NCBI RefSeq assembly: GCF_030408595.1
Contig: NZ_CP047080.1
Coordinates: 2,383,685 to 2,447,684 of the forward strand
Source: Corynebacterium canis
GTDB lineage: Bacteria; Actinomycetota; Actinomycetes; Mycobacteriales; Mycobacteriaceae
Direction of reading: 5' to 3'
Length of the DNA stretch: 64,000 nt
Shown: piece by piece, positions 48,750-57,175 of the stretch
Position numbering within the stretch: position 1 is the stretch's first letter
Layout: each line of letters opens with the position of its first letter
The notes under the pieces: generated by a model
Told to the model about the DNA's origin: nothing
The model's database searches: none
Seen by the model: only the letters and a program-made list of their open reading frames with translations
Translations under genes and position numbers: made by a program

Positions 48750-50255
48750 ATGAAACGCCGTGGATTTATCAAGCTCGCTCTATTCTCATCGGTGCTTGCG
48801 GCCTGCTCAAACAGCGGCACAACCACCGAGGATTCCACTGGTGCCGCCGCCTCCAGTGCCGAATTGCCATCTGAATTGGTGTTTGATTCGAAGGGCTATA
48901 CGGAAAAGACAACCACCATCAACGATGTGGAAGTGGAATACCGGGAATGGTCCGGAGTGGTGTACGTATCCAAGCCCGTGGACACCAACTACCAATGCCT
49001 GAACATCAAGCAACCCACCAAGGTGGGCGGCAAAGATGTGGACCCGTCCGGGATGCCGATCGTGTTCGCCCTGAATATCGGCGGATATATTTCCTCCTCG
49101 CCGAATAATCAGGGCGGCCCTGGTGGCCCCATCGATTCAACGCAGACCCCACCAACCGATAATCCGAGCGGTCCGCCCAACGGTGGTGGTGATGGCGGCG
49201 AGGTACCCTCTGGATCCGGCGAACAAATGGCTCGCGGACAGCGCGTTGATGTCGGTGACTACGCCTTGATCAATGGTTTGACTGTGGTTGTACCAGGGGC
49301 CCGCGGCCGAGACAATCAAGCCGACGATGGCACTTACTATGGAAAAGCACCCGCAGCCATCGTGGATCTCAAGGCCGCAGTTCGCTATCTCAAGGCCAAT
49401 GCGGACACCATCCCGGGCAACACCAACCGCATCGTCTCTTCCGGCAGCTCCGCCGGTGGAGCTCTCTCCGTGCTACTCGGCGCCTCGGGCGACAGCGACC
49501 TCTATACAAATGACCTCAAAGCCATCGGTGCTGCCGAGACTTCCGACGCTATCCACGCAGCCGCCGGATACTGCCCGATTACAGATCTTGAATACGCTGA
49601 CGCCGCCTACGCATGGTGCTTCCTAGAAACCAGCGACGAGGCAAAAGAGCTGGCAGAAGCATTCTCGGCCCGCATGAAAGAACTTGGATTAAAGGATTCA
49701 TCTGGCAAGGAACTCACCGCAGATAACTTGGCAGAACACATCCTGAAGACCCACGTGCAACCGGCCGCGAAACGCTACCTTGAAAATCTCAGCGAGGAAG
49801 ACCGCGCCACGTATGAGGGCGAAAACTCCTGGGTGAAGGATGACTTCAGTTGGGAAGAATACATCTCCTACGTTGGGCACAAAAAGACCTCTCCAGCCTT
49901 TGATAAACCGGATCTCAGTACCGGCGAAAACATCCTTTTCGGCAGCAGTACCGAAAATGCCCGCCACTTCACCGAACGTGGGCAAGGCGGAAAGGTAGAA
50001 GACGACGTCCAAGAAGCAGTAATACGCATGAATCCCATGCGATTCCTTGCGGACGAGTACGAAAAGCGCGCCAAGCACTGGTTCCTACGCGTTGGCACAA
50101 AGGACTCTGACACCAGCCTCACAATAGTAAGCAATCTTGACTCGTTACTGAGAGGTATCGGAGACTCGGTGGACACCGCTTACTATTGGGATGGCGGCCA
50201 CGGCGCCAACGAAGATCCAGACAAATTCATCGACTGGGTCAAATCCCTCGGCTAA
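48750..50255 (+). CDS. Secreted tannase-like alpha/beta-hydrolase lipoprotein
   Basis: 501 residues. A lipoprotein signal peptide ends LAAC (Cys19). A Ser/Thr-rich linker leads to a hydrolase fold with the nucleophile elbow GSSAGGA (Ser near 233), preceded by an oxyanion-region sequence NGLTVVVPGARGRDNQ; the catalytic His is likely in the C-terminal GGHGANEDPDKFIDW. This matches the bacterial subtype B tannase / feruloyl esterase-like family. A Gly/Pro-rich insert near 110-160 (NNQGGPGGPID) is unusual. It should be attached to the membrane outside and hydrolyse esters such as galloyl esters; the substrate is not shown. Its final 21 bases are repeated 27 bases downstream. Confidence 0.8.
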   Translation: MKRRGFIKLALFSSVLAACSNSGTTTEDSTGAAASSAELPSELVFDSKGYTEKTTTINDVEVEYREWSGVVYVSKPVDTNYQCLNIKQPTKVGGKDVDPSGMPIVFALNIGGYISSSPNNQGGPGGPIDSTQTPPTDNPSGPPNGGGDGGEVPSGSGEQMARGQRVDVGDYALINGLTVVVPGARGRDNQADDGTYYGKAPAAIVDLKAAVRYLKANADTIPGNTNRIVSSGSSAGGALSVLLGASGDSDLYTNDLKAIGAAETSDAIHAAAGYCPITDLEYADAAYAWCFLETSDEAKELAEAFSARMKELGLKDSSGKELTADNLAEHILKTHVQPAAKRYLENLSEEDRATYEGENSWVKDDFSWEEYISYVGHKKTSPAFDKPDLSTGENILFGSSTENARHFTERGQGGKVEDDVQEAVIRMNPMRFLADEYEKRAKHWFLRVGTKDSDTSLTIVSNLDSLLRGIGDSVDTAYYWDGGHGANEDPDKFIDWVKSLG

Positions 50256-50284
50256 ACGCGCGCGGTCAGATCCCTCGGCTAAAC
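50237..50284. repeat. Short tandem duplication of the gene end
   Basis: 21 bases GGTCAAATCCCTCGGCTAAA(C) at 50237-50257 recur with one change at 50264-50284 (GGTCAGATCCC…). The first copy contains the last codons and stop of the tannase-like gene; the second lies just after it. This looks like a recent local duplication. Confidence 0.85.
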
Positions 50285-50320
50285 ATCCGCGCCCTGCCCG
50301 GCGATCTCCCTCGCCTGCCG

Positions 50321-50542
50321 GGCGGGGTATAGGCCGAAGCGGCGCAAACCGAGTGGCTTGCTGGCGGTCCCCGCCCGATAAGGATAGGTTGTGTGCTGCA
50401 CATGAAGTTTTTTACACACGACGAAAGCCGATTTCTGTGTAATTTTCATCATTCAGGGCCGCCTGGGGCCGCCGCCGCGATATTTTTTACACAGATTTCT
50501 GGCTTTTGATGTAAAAAATATCGGTAGACACCGTTCAACTCC
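50321..50542. repeat. Long direct repeat, copy A
   Basis: Copy A of a ~220-base unit; copy B is at 50906-51124. They differ by a few substitutions and a three-base indel. Inside are a perfect 13-bp inverted repeat GATATTTTTTACA/TGTAAAAAATATC (50479-50491 and 50510-50522) and an imperfect one around TTACACA/TGTGTAA (50404-50450). The motif ATAGGTTGTG occurs within the unit and again just after it. Confidence 0.9.
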
Positions 50543-50905
50543 CGAAGTTCGAATAGGTTGTGCACTGCCTAACGTATCAAAATGGGGCGATTAACGGAAC
50601 TCGGCCATGGTCGACTAAGGGTAGCGAATTCCAAGGCCTCAGCGAGGCTGCTACGGCGCCATATTTCCATCGGCTTCAATATATGAGGTTATATGTTCTT
50701 CTTGGCTGGAAATGATGCGCCCAAAATTTGGCTTGGCGGGCCTCTGCGTGATGGATTCTTTCGGGTTTCTGGCATCGCCGATCTCACGGCGCCGACCTCG
50801 GCGCCACTTGCTATGGATCCATAGCCATCCTCGAACCCCTCCGCACGCCGTGGCGCCGACAGGGCAAAAGTGCGCAGCACAACCTGCTCCCATGGCAAGT
50901 GAGTC

Positions 50906-51124
50906 GGCGGGGTATAGGCCGAAGCGGCGCAAACCGAGTGGCTTGCAGGCGGTCCCCGCCCGATAAGGATAGGTTGTGTGCTGCGCATGAAGTTTTTTAC
51001 ACACGAAAGCCGAATTCTGTGTAATTTTCATCGCTCAGGGCCGCCTGGGGCCGCCGCCGCGATATTTTTTACACAGATTTCTGGATTTTGATGTAAAAAA
51101 TATCGGTAGACACCGTTCAACTCC
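50906..51124. repeat. Long direct repeat, copy B
   Basis: Second copy of the unit at 50321-50542, same orientation, about 585 bases away. It keeps the 13-bp inverted repeat (51061-51073 and 51092-51104) and the TTACACA arms, so the palindromic structure appears maintained. No open reading frame is conserved between the copies. Confidence 0.9.
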
Positions 51125-51310
51125 AGATGTAGTAATAGGTTGCGGACAACCGAAAGTCCATAATAACGTCACTGTGACGAAATTCGGCCGCCATAGTTAT
51201 AGCACAGCGAAATTCGGGCGCTCAGAGAGGATTTTTAGATCACGCGCAACTAATGGAACCCCGCCGCGCCCGCTTCACCCCCGAAGCATCACATCCCCGC
51301 CGCGCCCGCT

Positions 51311-52150
51311 TCACCCCGGAACCACATCGCCTGCGCATCGCCCGCGCCCCTCCCCCGCAACCTGAGAAACATCCGCGCGGACCATCCAACGGACTAGCAG
51401 GAACAATGCGCCGTCGACAATGAGCATTTTCAGGGCGAGCACGCCGAGCCCATTACCGATCTCCACGGGGGTGTTCCAAAGAAAATGGCACAGGTAGCCG
51501 CAAAACACCAGGGCGATCCCGCTCAACCAACGCCGAGCCAGCAGCAACATCACGCCCACCCCAGCGAAGGCGGAAAATGCCCAGTGGGACGCCAGGGCGG
51601 TAAAGAGCCGCAGCACGGCGGTGATCAGGGCCCCTTCCACATCGCTGTTCGGATCCTCCACAGCACCCCGCGCCACATAGAAAATGTTTTCGGCGGTCTG
51701 GAAACCCAACCCGACGCAGGCCCCGATGCAAAACCCCTGCACGGGATGGCGCAGCCCGCACAGGACGGCGATTAGCAGGATAAGCACGCTTTTTGCCCAT
51801 TCTTCAGTAAACGGCCCAGCGATGGCGGGCTGCCAATCTTCCGCATGGTTCGGGATCACATAATAAAGGAATCCGAACGCCTGATTGCCTTGCATGGCCA
51901 CCCAGGTCGCCCCGCACGCGCCTAGCAGAAACGCCACGCTGGCAACGCTCGGCCGCAAGGGCCGGCTTTGGGAGCAATGCCAGATCACCACCCCGCAAAG
52001 GACTGGCGCGAGCAGCACAACCATCCCGCCGGCCAGCACGGCGGAGTTCACCCGCGCGGCCATGAGTTCCATATAGGAGAGGTACCCGACCACCCCTAAC
52101 GCCAGCATCACCCACCACAGCGCGGATCGCGGCTGGTAAACGCGGTTCAT
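51311..52150 (-). CDS. PrsW-family intramembrane metalloprotease
   Basis: 279 residues from MNRVYQPRSALWW; GGAGGTGAC directly precedes this ATG. About eight to nine membrane helices with the PrsW motifs FTEEWAKS (EExxK type), GLGFQTAENIFYV and the His of CHFLWNTPVE. PrsW-like proteases cut membrane proteins such as anti-sigma factors (B. subtilis RsiW). The start overlaps the stop of the preceding secreted-protein gene (ATGA), suggesting a joint function; target unknown. Confidence 0.85.
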   Translation of the reverse strand: MNRVYQPRSALWWVMLALGVVGYLSYMELMAARVNSAVLAGGMVVLLAPVLCGVVIWHCSQSRPLRPSVASVAFLLGACGATWVAMQGNQAFGFLYYVIPNHAEDWQPAIAGPFTEEWAKSVLILLIAVLCGLRHPVQGFCIGACVGLGFQTAENIFYVARGAVEDPNSDVEGALITAVLRLFTALASHWAFSAFAGVGVMLLLARRWLSGIALVFCGYLCHFLWNTPVEIGNGLGVLALKMLIVDGALFLLVRWMVRADVSQVAGEGRGRCAGDVVPG

Positions 52151-52665
52151 GTCACCTCCACGGTCAGCTCTCGGAGTAGTTCCTCGATGGCCACCGGCTG
52201 GGTCGCATCGGTGCTGGTAGAGGTGATGGCAACCAGGTAGTCCTGGTGTGTGATCACGGTGCATTGTCCCCCGCTCATGGCGTCGGCGTGCAGGCTGCAC
52301 CGGTAGCCTTGGTAGCGGGCGCCGAGGAGGGGGGCGTCGATACGCGCGTTGTCCATGCGGTTGGAAATGTAGCGCTGAGCGCCGGCGTCTGGGTCGCGCA
52401 CGCCGCTGACTATGCGCACAGCAATCCGCTGCGTCCCTCGCTCATATGTTCGAGCGTCGCGATTGGTGCCTAAAACACGCTCAAAGCCTTGGGGCACTTG
52501 GAAGCGCGCGGCGCCTTGGCCCACGCGAACCTCCTCCTGACCTGCGGCTACGGTGTGACGTGGCACGACTGCGTTCAGCGACGCTGGTACTGCCCACGGC
52601 ACGGCTAGCAAAAAGAGGACCAATAATGCGAGTCGAACATCGTGTAGGAATACAGTGGTTGGCAT
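52147..52665 (-). CDS. Secreted hypothetical protein upstream of the PrsW gene
   Basis: 172 residues. An N-terminal hydrophobic signal (LALLVLFLLAVPWAVPASLNA) predicts export; the rest is a single ~130-residue domain with two Cys (YRCSLHADAMSGGQC) likely forming a disulfide. Not recognised. It is translationally coupled to PrsW. Its ATG at 52663-52665 overlaps the ATG of the divergent haemoglobin gene at 52664-52666, so either the leader is absent or one of the starts is downstream. The signal-like N-terminus argues for this start. Confidence 0.65.
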   Translation of the reverse strand: MPTTVFLHDVRLALLVLFLLAVPWAVPASLNAVVPRHTVAAGQEEVRVGQGAARFQVPQGFERVLGTNRDARTYERGTQRIAVRIVSGVRDPDAGAQRYISNRMDNARIDAPLLGARYQGYRCSLHADAMSGGQCTVITHQDYLVAITSTSTDATQPVAIEELLRELTVEVT

Positions 52666-53044
52666 GGAAACCTTCTATGACACGGTCGGCGGCGAGGCAA
52701 CGTTTCGGAGCATCGTCCACCACTTCTACCAGCAGGTACGCACTGATGACATCTTGGGCCCAATGTATCCGGCGGATGATTGGCAGGGCGCCGAGGACCG
52801 CCTCCGCATGTTTCTCGCGCAATATTGGGGCGGCCCGCAGACTTACCAAGCCGAACGCGGTCACCCCCGGCTGCGCATGCGCCACTTCCCGTTTACTATC
52901 GACGCCGCGGCCCGCGACCGCTGGCTGCAACTCATGCGCAATTCCATCGACACCATTGACGCTGACACGCTGGATGACGCGCACCGCGCAGCCTTGTGGG
53001 ATCACATGGAGCGCGTGGCCAATATGCTCGTCAACGTAGAATAA
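52664..53044 (+). CDS. glbO: Group II truncated haemoglobin
   Basis: 126 residues from METFYDTVGGEATFRSIVHH. Group II truncated globin with the heme-ligand His74 (RMRHFPF), distal Tyr22 and Tyr35, and Trp87 (DRWLQLM), equivalent to the conserved TyrB10, TyrCD1 and TrpG8 of mycobacterial GlbO; YWGGP is also present. It binds O2 tightly and may serve in peroxide or NO chemistry. I use this ATG because the sequence matches the known N-terminus; the GTG three codons upstream is less likely. The FAD protein gene starts four bases after its stop, so the two are co-transcribed. Confidence 0.93.
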   Translation: METFYDTVGGEATFRSIVHHFYQQVRTDDILGPMYPADDWQGAEDRLRMFLAQYWGGPQTYQAERGHPRLRMRHFPFTIDAAARDRWLQLMRNSIDTIDADTLDDAHRAALWDHMERVANMLVNVE

Positions 53045-53048
53045 TCGC

Positions 53049-54659
53049 ATGGAAATCGCCATCATCGGGGGTGGCCCGCGCGGGATCTCCATTTTGGAGC
53101 GCCTGACCGCGGTACCGCCCGCCGAGCCCCTCCGCATCCATTTCATCGACGCCATGCAGCCTGGCGCCGGCGAAATCTGGCGCACGGATCAAACACGCAT
53201 TCTGTGCATGAATACCCTGGCCGGCGAGGTCACGCTGTTTACCGAGCCGGGCGCCTCGGTGCGCTTGCCGGTGCGCGAGGGCCCCACGCTGTTCGAATGG
53301 GCGGGCGGCGCCTGGCCCGCCGGGTCGCATCCGGAGCGCGCCGTGTATGGCGAGTATTTGCGCTGGGTCTACGCCTGGGTGCTCGAACACCTGCCCGATC
53401 ACGTGACGGTGATCGAACATACAGACCGAGTCGTGCGCATCGAAGGCGAGACGCTAGAGCTCGCCAGCGGGCGCAGCATTACCGCCTCCCGCATCGTCTA
53501 TGCGGGTGGTTGGCTGCGCACTGAAGATACACCGGTGCCGCGGCGCGTGGCACCGGATAATCCGGTGGACCAGGACTATTCCGGCATCCCCGCCGGTGCG
53601 AATGTGCTGGTGCGCGGGTTGGGCATGGGTTTCTTTGACACGATGGCGTTGCTGACCCTCGGCCGCGGCGGGCGCTTTACCGAAGCTGGCGGCGGCAAGC
53701 TGCGCTATGTGGCGAGCGGGAGGGCACCCAGGCTGATTGTCACCTCGCGGCGGGGCTACCCGTTCCTGCCGAAACCCGAATATGGTGGCGAACTTCCGCC
53801 GCCCGCCGTATTGGCCAATACCCGGCGGGTGACGCGGGAGCTGCGGGATCGACCGAGCATCGATTTCGGCGCGGAGGTGCTGCCCGCGATCATGGAGGAT
53901 GCGCGGCTCGCATACGATCCTCAAGCGAGCGCCGCGGAATTCGCACAGGTATTGGAACGGGTGGCGGCTCCATGGGGTGCCCCGGGAACGCTCGAAAGCA
54001 TTACCGAATTGATCGCGGATGGGCTGCGTGAGGATATTGCCGAAGCGGCACGTGGCGCGGCCTCACCGTTGAAGTCCGCGCTGCGGGAGATCGGTGCCGC
54101 ACGGAAGTCCATAACCCTGTTGGGCGCGGGTGGGCGCTACACCCCGGATTCCATGCGCAGCACGTTCAAGGACTTTATGGCCTTTGCACGGCTGGTGGGT
54201 TTCGGCCCGCCGGCGTTCCGGAGCCGCGAGCTATTGGCGCTGGTGGAGGCCGGGATCGTAAGGTTCGCGGGCCGCGCGGAATCGCTGAGCGGCAGCTTTA
54301 GTTTGCGCTCGCGCGACCTTACTCAGCCGGTGCATGCCGAATATCTGATTGAGGCCCGCCTGCCCGCACCGGATATCCGCCGCACCGCCGACCCCGTGCT
54401 TCGGGACCTTTTGGAGCAGGGGCGAATCCGGCCGTTTTGCCTAAGCAATGGTTCGCCAACCGCTTCGATCGATGTTGAAATATCCACCGGGCGGGTTATC
54501 CACCGCGATGGGACCGTGGACGAGGCATTGCATATGGCTGGCATACCGCTCAATACGCTGATCGGGTTTACCACCATCAGCCCGGTACCCGGCACGGATG
54601 CCCCCATGCTGCAAGAAACCGACCGTGTGGCACGGAGCCTGCTTGGTTGGCAAGGGTGA
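53049..54659 (+). CDS. FAD/NAD(P)-binding protein
   Basis: 536 residues. N-terminal dinucleotide-binding motif IAIIGGGPRGISILERL, FIDAMQPGAGEIWRTDQTRI and a second, partial Rossmann signature ITLLGAGGRYTPDS near residue 355. This resembles the family 'FAD-NAD(P)-binding' (HI0933/NAD_binding_9-like) found next to other genes in actinobacteria; the reaction is unknown. It is four bases after glbO, so a redox partner role for the haemoglobin is conceivable. Long, full-length gene with no break. Confidence 0.75.
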   Translation: MEIAIIGGGPRGISILERLTAVPPAEPLRIHFIDAMQPGAGEIWRTDQTRILCMNTLAGEVTLFTEPGASVRLPVREGPTLFEWAGGAWPAGSHPERAVYGEYLRWVYAWVLEHLPDHVTVIEHTDRVVRIEGETLELASGRSITASRIVYAGGWLRTEDTPVPRRVAPDNPVDQDYSGIPAGANVLVRGLGMGFFDTMALLTLGRGGRFTEAGGGKLRYVASGRAPRLIVTSRRGYPFLPKPEYGGELPPPAVLANTRRVTRELRDRPSIDFGAEVLPAIMEDARLAYDPQASAAEFAQVLERVAAPWGAPGTLESITELIADGLREDIAEAARGAASPLKSALREIGAARKSITLLGAGGRYTPDSMRSTFKDFMAFARLVGFGPPAFRSRELLALVEAGIVRFAGRAESLSGSFSLRSRDLTQPVHAEYLIEARLPAPDIRRTADPVLRDLLEQGRIRPFCLSNGSPTASIDVEISTGRVIHRDGTVDEALHMAGIPLNTLIGFTTISPVPGTDAPMLQETDRVARSLLGWQG

Positions 54660-54695
54660 GCGAATGCGCGCAGCCGTGGCCAGCAACGCAGCGGG

Positions 54696-55826
54696 CTAAG
54701 CCGCGGGGAGCGCGGCGGTGATATCCGCGAGGAGGTCGTCCAGGTCCTCGATGCCCACGGAGATGCGCACTAGGTCACGGGGGACTTCCAGCTGGGATCC
54801 GGCGGCGGATTGATGGGTCATGGTCGCGGGATGTTCGAGCAGGGATTCGACGCCGCCGAGGGATTCCGCGAGGTAGATGAGTTTGGTATTGGTACAGAAG
54901 TGGCGGGCGGCTTCCTCGGAGTGGAAGCGCACGGAGATCATGCCGCCAAAGCCGCTCATTTGGCGGCGCGCCACCTCGTGTCCGGCGCAGGAGGGCAACC
55001 CGGGATAGAGCACTTGTTTGATTTGCGGGAGCCCTTCCAGATATTCGGCGATGGCTTGCGCATTGCGGCAATGCGCGGCCATGCGGACGGGCAGGGTTTT
55101 AATGCCCCGGATGGTCAGATAGGCGTCGAAGGGGCTGGGGATCGCACCGGCGCCGCCCTGCAGGAATGCCAGCTGCTCGTCAAGCTCGGCATCGTTGGTC
55201 ACCACCAAGCCGCCTACAACGTCGGAGTGCCCGCCGAGGTACTTTGTCGACGAGTGGAGCACCACGTCCGCACCCAAGCTTAGGGGTTGTTGCAGGTAGG
55301 GCGTGGCAAAGGTATTGTCCACCACCAAGGTTGGGGCGCTGGCGAGGGCACGGATCCCCGCGATATCGGCGATGCCAAGGGCGGGATTGGTGGGGGTTTC
55401 CACCCAGATTAGTTTCGTATTGGGGCGCAATTCGGCGGCCACGGCATCGAGGTCGGAAAGGTTGGCCACGGAGTATTCCACGCCCCAGGCTGCAAAGACG
55501 GAGTCGATAAGCCGATAGGTGCCGCCGTAGGCATCGTTGCCCAGGATGATATGGTCGCCGGGCCGCAGCACGGCGCGAAGCAACACGTCGGTGGCCGCCA
55601 TTCCGGAGGCGAATGCACGTCCGAATTGGCCGCCTTCCAGCTGGGCGATCAGGGATTCCAGCACGGCGGTGGTGGGATTGCCACAACGGGTGTACTCAAA
55701 ACCCGCGCGTAATTGATTCAGACCATCTTGCACATAGGTCGTGGAAGCGTAGATGGGCGGGTTGACCGCGCCCACTGCGTCGGGATCGTAGCCGGCGTGG
55801 ATGGCGGAGGTGGCAAAACCTGGCAT
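54696..55826 (-). CDS. metB: Cystathionine gamma-synthase
   Basis: PLP enzyme of methionine biosynthesis that joins an activated homoserine with cysteine. 376 residues. PLP-binding Lys195 lies in SSTKYLGGHSDVVGG, with EYTRCGNPTTAVLE, SGMAATDVLL and the loop DNTFATPYLQQPL typical of the Cys/Met-metabolism family. ATG follows GGATTC; the upstream region contains an McbR-type box (55865-55880), which represses metB in C. glutamicum. Cystathionine gamma-lyase is the main alternative, but the neighbour context favours MetB. Confidence 0.9.
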   Translation of the reverse strand: MPGFATSAIHAGYDPDAVGAVNPPIYASTTYVQDGLNQLRAGFEYTRCGNPTTAVLESLIAQLEGGQFGRAFASGMAATDVLLRAVLRPGDHIILGNDAYGGTYRLIDSVFAAWGVEYSVANLSDLDAVAAELRPNTKLIWVETPTNPALGIADIAGIRALASAPTLVVDNTFATPYLQQPLSLGADVVLHSSTKYLGGHSDVVGGLVVTNDAELDEQLAFLQGGAGAIPSPFDAYLTIRGIKTLPVRMAAHCRNAQAIAEYLEGLPQIKQVLYPGLPSCAGHEVARRQMSGFGGMISVRFHSEEAARHFCTNTKLIYLAESLGGVESLLEHPATMTHQSAAGSQLEVPRDLVRISVGIEDLDDLLADITAALPAA

Positions 55827-55864
55827 GGTGGAATCCTTTCGTCGGTAACTAATACCAACGACAA

Positions 55865-55880
55865 TAGACTAAGCAGTCCA
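55865..55880 (-). promoter_or_regulatory. McbR-type operator before metB
   Basis: TAGAC-TAAGCA-GTCCA at 55865-55880. The published consensus of the methionine/cysteine repressor McbR is TAGAC-N6-GTCTA; one base differs. It lies 39 bases upstream of the metB ATG. No other candidate sits in this 86-base gap. Confidence 0.65.
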
Positions 55881-55912
55881 TAGAAGCGACTTGGGGTGCC
55901 ATACCGCTTAGT

Positions 55913-56518
55913 CTAGAAAAGGCTCATGCCTCCCCGCTGGTACCACACCGTGCCAAAGGCCGCATCCAAGCGAACCCACCGACCATTCGCGGACACCCGC
56001 AAATGCCGCGGCACATCCAGCTGCGCACCCGGCACAAACCCCAGATTCACGGCCGCAAAAATCATGCGCATGGGAATCCCAACCTCCACGCCACCACCGG
56101 AAACCTGCAGCACATCCTGGTTCAGCAACGACACCGGCGGGCCCAGCGGGCCGGAAAACTGGCGCACCAAATCCTTCCCCTTGCGCGCAAGGTCCGAAAC
56201 CACACCGGCGGGCACCTCATCTACCAGCTGAAAGCCGGTCTCGGGCGGCAATACCCCCTGCCACAACACTTGCGCATCCGCCACCTCGCCACCCGCCAAG
56301 GCGGTGACCAAATCTTCCGCGCGGGCAACCACCTCGCCGCCCTCCAAGGTGCCCACCGCGGTGCGGGAACCGAACACGCCAAAGGGGGTTTGCACAAAGA
56401 TATCCACATGGTCGCCGCGCTGACGCAGGCGGGCGAGGGTCGCGGCGTCGATACGCAAGGCACGTTGCAGCATCGCCACCGCGCCCTGCTGGCCATCAGT
56501 AAGTGCTACGCGCGGCAT
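55913..56518 (-). CDS. Hypothetical protein
   Basis: 201 residues. No recognised domain. It is likely soluble, with a Gly/Val-rich middle and motifs such as GFVPGAQLDVPRHLRV and LNQDVLQVSGGGVEVG, which suggest a mixed alpha/beta fold. The ATG abuts the thioesterase stop directly, so the two are co-translated; the metB operator region lies beyond its stop. Function unknown. Confidence 0.8.
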   Translation of the reverse strand: MPRVALTDGQQGAVAMLQRALRIDAATLARLRQRGDHVDIFVQTPFGVFGSRTAVGTLEGGEVVARAEDLVTALAGGEVADAQVLWQGVLPPETGFQLVDEVPAGVVSDLARKGKDLVRQFSGPLGPPVSLLNQDVLQVSGGGVEVGIPMRMIFAAVNLGFVPGAQLDVPRHLRVSANGRWVRLDAAFGTVWYQRGGMSLF

Positions 56519-56959
56519 CTACTTTCCCCGCAACAGAATGGCTTTTTCATCGTCGCGGATGGGGCGCGGCATGCCGGTGCCGAGGTCAATAAACACCTGC
56601 GTGCAGATGATCACGCAGCAGGGCTTACCAAACCTGTCCTTGACGCGCTGCGTGGTGGCAAACGACGTTCTGCCCACATAGGTGACCTGTGTGTCGATCT
56701 CCACAAGCTCCGTATCGGGCAGAATCGGGCGCAGGTAATCCACCTCGAGGCGCCGGATATACACCGCCGGCAGCTCCTCGAACACATTGTCGCCGAACCC
56801 GTCGGCCGCGAACTTCGCCCGGGCCTCGTGCGCGAGCTCGATATAGGAAGCATTGTTTACGTGACCAAAGCGATCAAAGTCCGACCAACGTAGCTTCACC
56901 TTGCAGGTGTGAATCAGACCACCTTCAACTTGCCCAGACTTTACGGTAGCTTCAGCCAT
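56519..56959 (-). CDS. Acyl-CoA thioesterase, 4HBT hot-dog fold
   Basis: 146 residues. The hot-dog signature KLRWSDFDRFGHVNNASYIE contains the catalytic-type Asp of the 4-hydroxybenzoyl-CoA thioesterase family; the later VTYVGRTSFATTQRV and CCVIICTQVFIDLGTG follow the YbgC-like pattern. Hydrolyses CoA or ACP thioesters; the acyl group is unknown. The following gene begins at the base after its stop. Upstream (56960-57175) no gene is seen; it contains a 7-bp hairpin GAAGACC/GGTCTTC at 57013-57030. Confidence 0.85.
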   Translation of the reverse strand: MAEATVKSGQVEGGLIHTCKVKLRWSDFDRFGHVNNASYIELAHEARAKFAADGFGDNVFEELPAVYIRRLEVDYLRPILPDTELVEIDTQVTYVGRTSFATTQRVKDRFGKPCCVIICTQVFIDLGTGMPRPIRDDEKAILLRGK

Positions 56960-57175
56960 GCTCTTTCCAATCCTTTCAATGGGGGTCGGCTAACCCTGCA
57001 GGGTACACCGAAGAAGACCCTCAGGTCTTCCAGCTATATATCTTTTGCAAAGGAAATCATAGCAATCTGGGATGGGGTGCCCCCACCCGCCCTTGCATTG
57101 CAGTGAACTTTAACTGAAAAGCGCGGCCGGGCGGGCACCGACATGGAAACCCCGAAAATCGAACAAACTGGCGAG

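Larger units (their letters stand above)
50256..51310. other. Repeat-rich gene-free kilobase
   Basis: About 1.05 kb between the tannase-like gene and the PrsW gene. It contains the tandem duplication at 50264-50284 and two ~220-base direct repeats (see 50321 and 50906). The segment between the repeats (50543-50905) and the one after (51125-51310) hold no gene I can support. Open frames on the minus strand (for example 50651-51031) run through repeat sequence and have no ribosome site. Confidence 0.6.

Noticed and set aside
50651..51031. 126-residue minus-strand open frame in the repeat region
   Set aside because: Runs through copy B of the repeat and has no ribosome site; not preserved in copy A.
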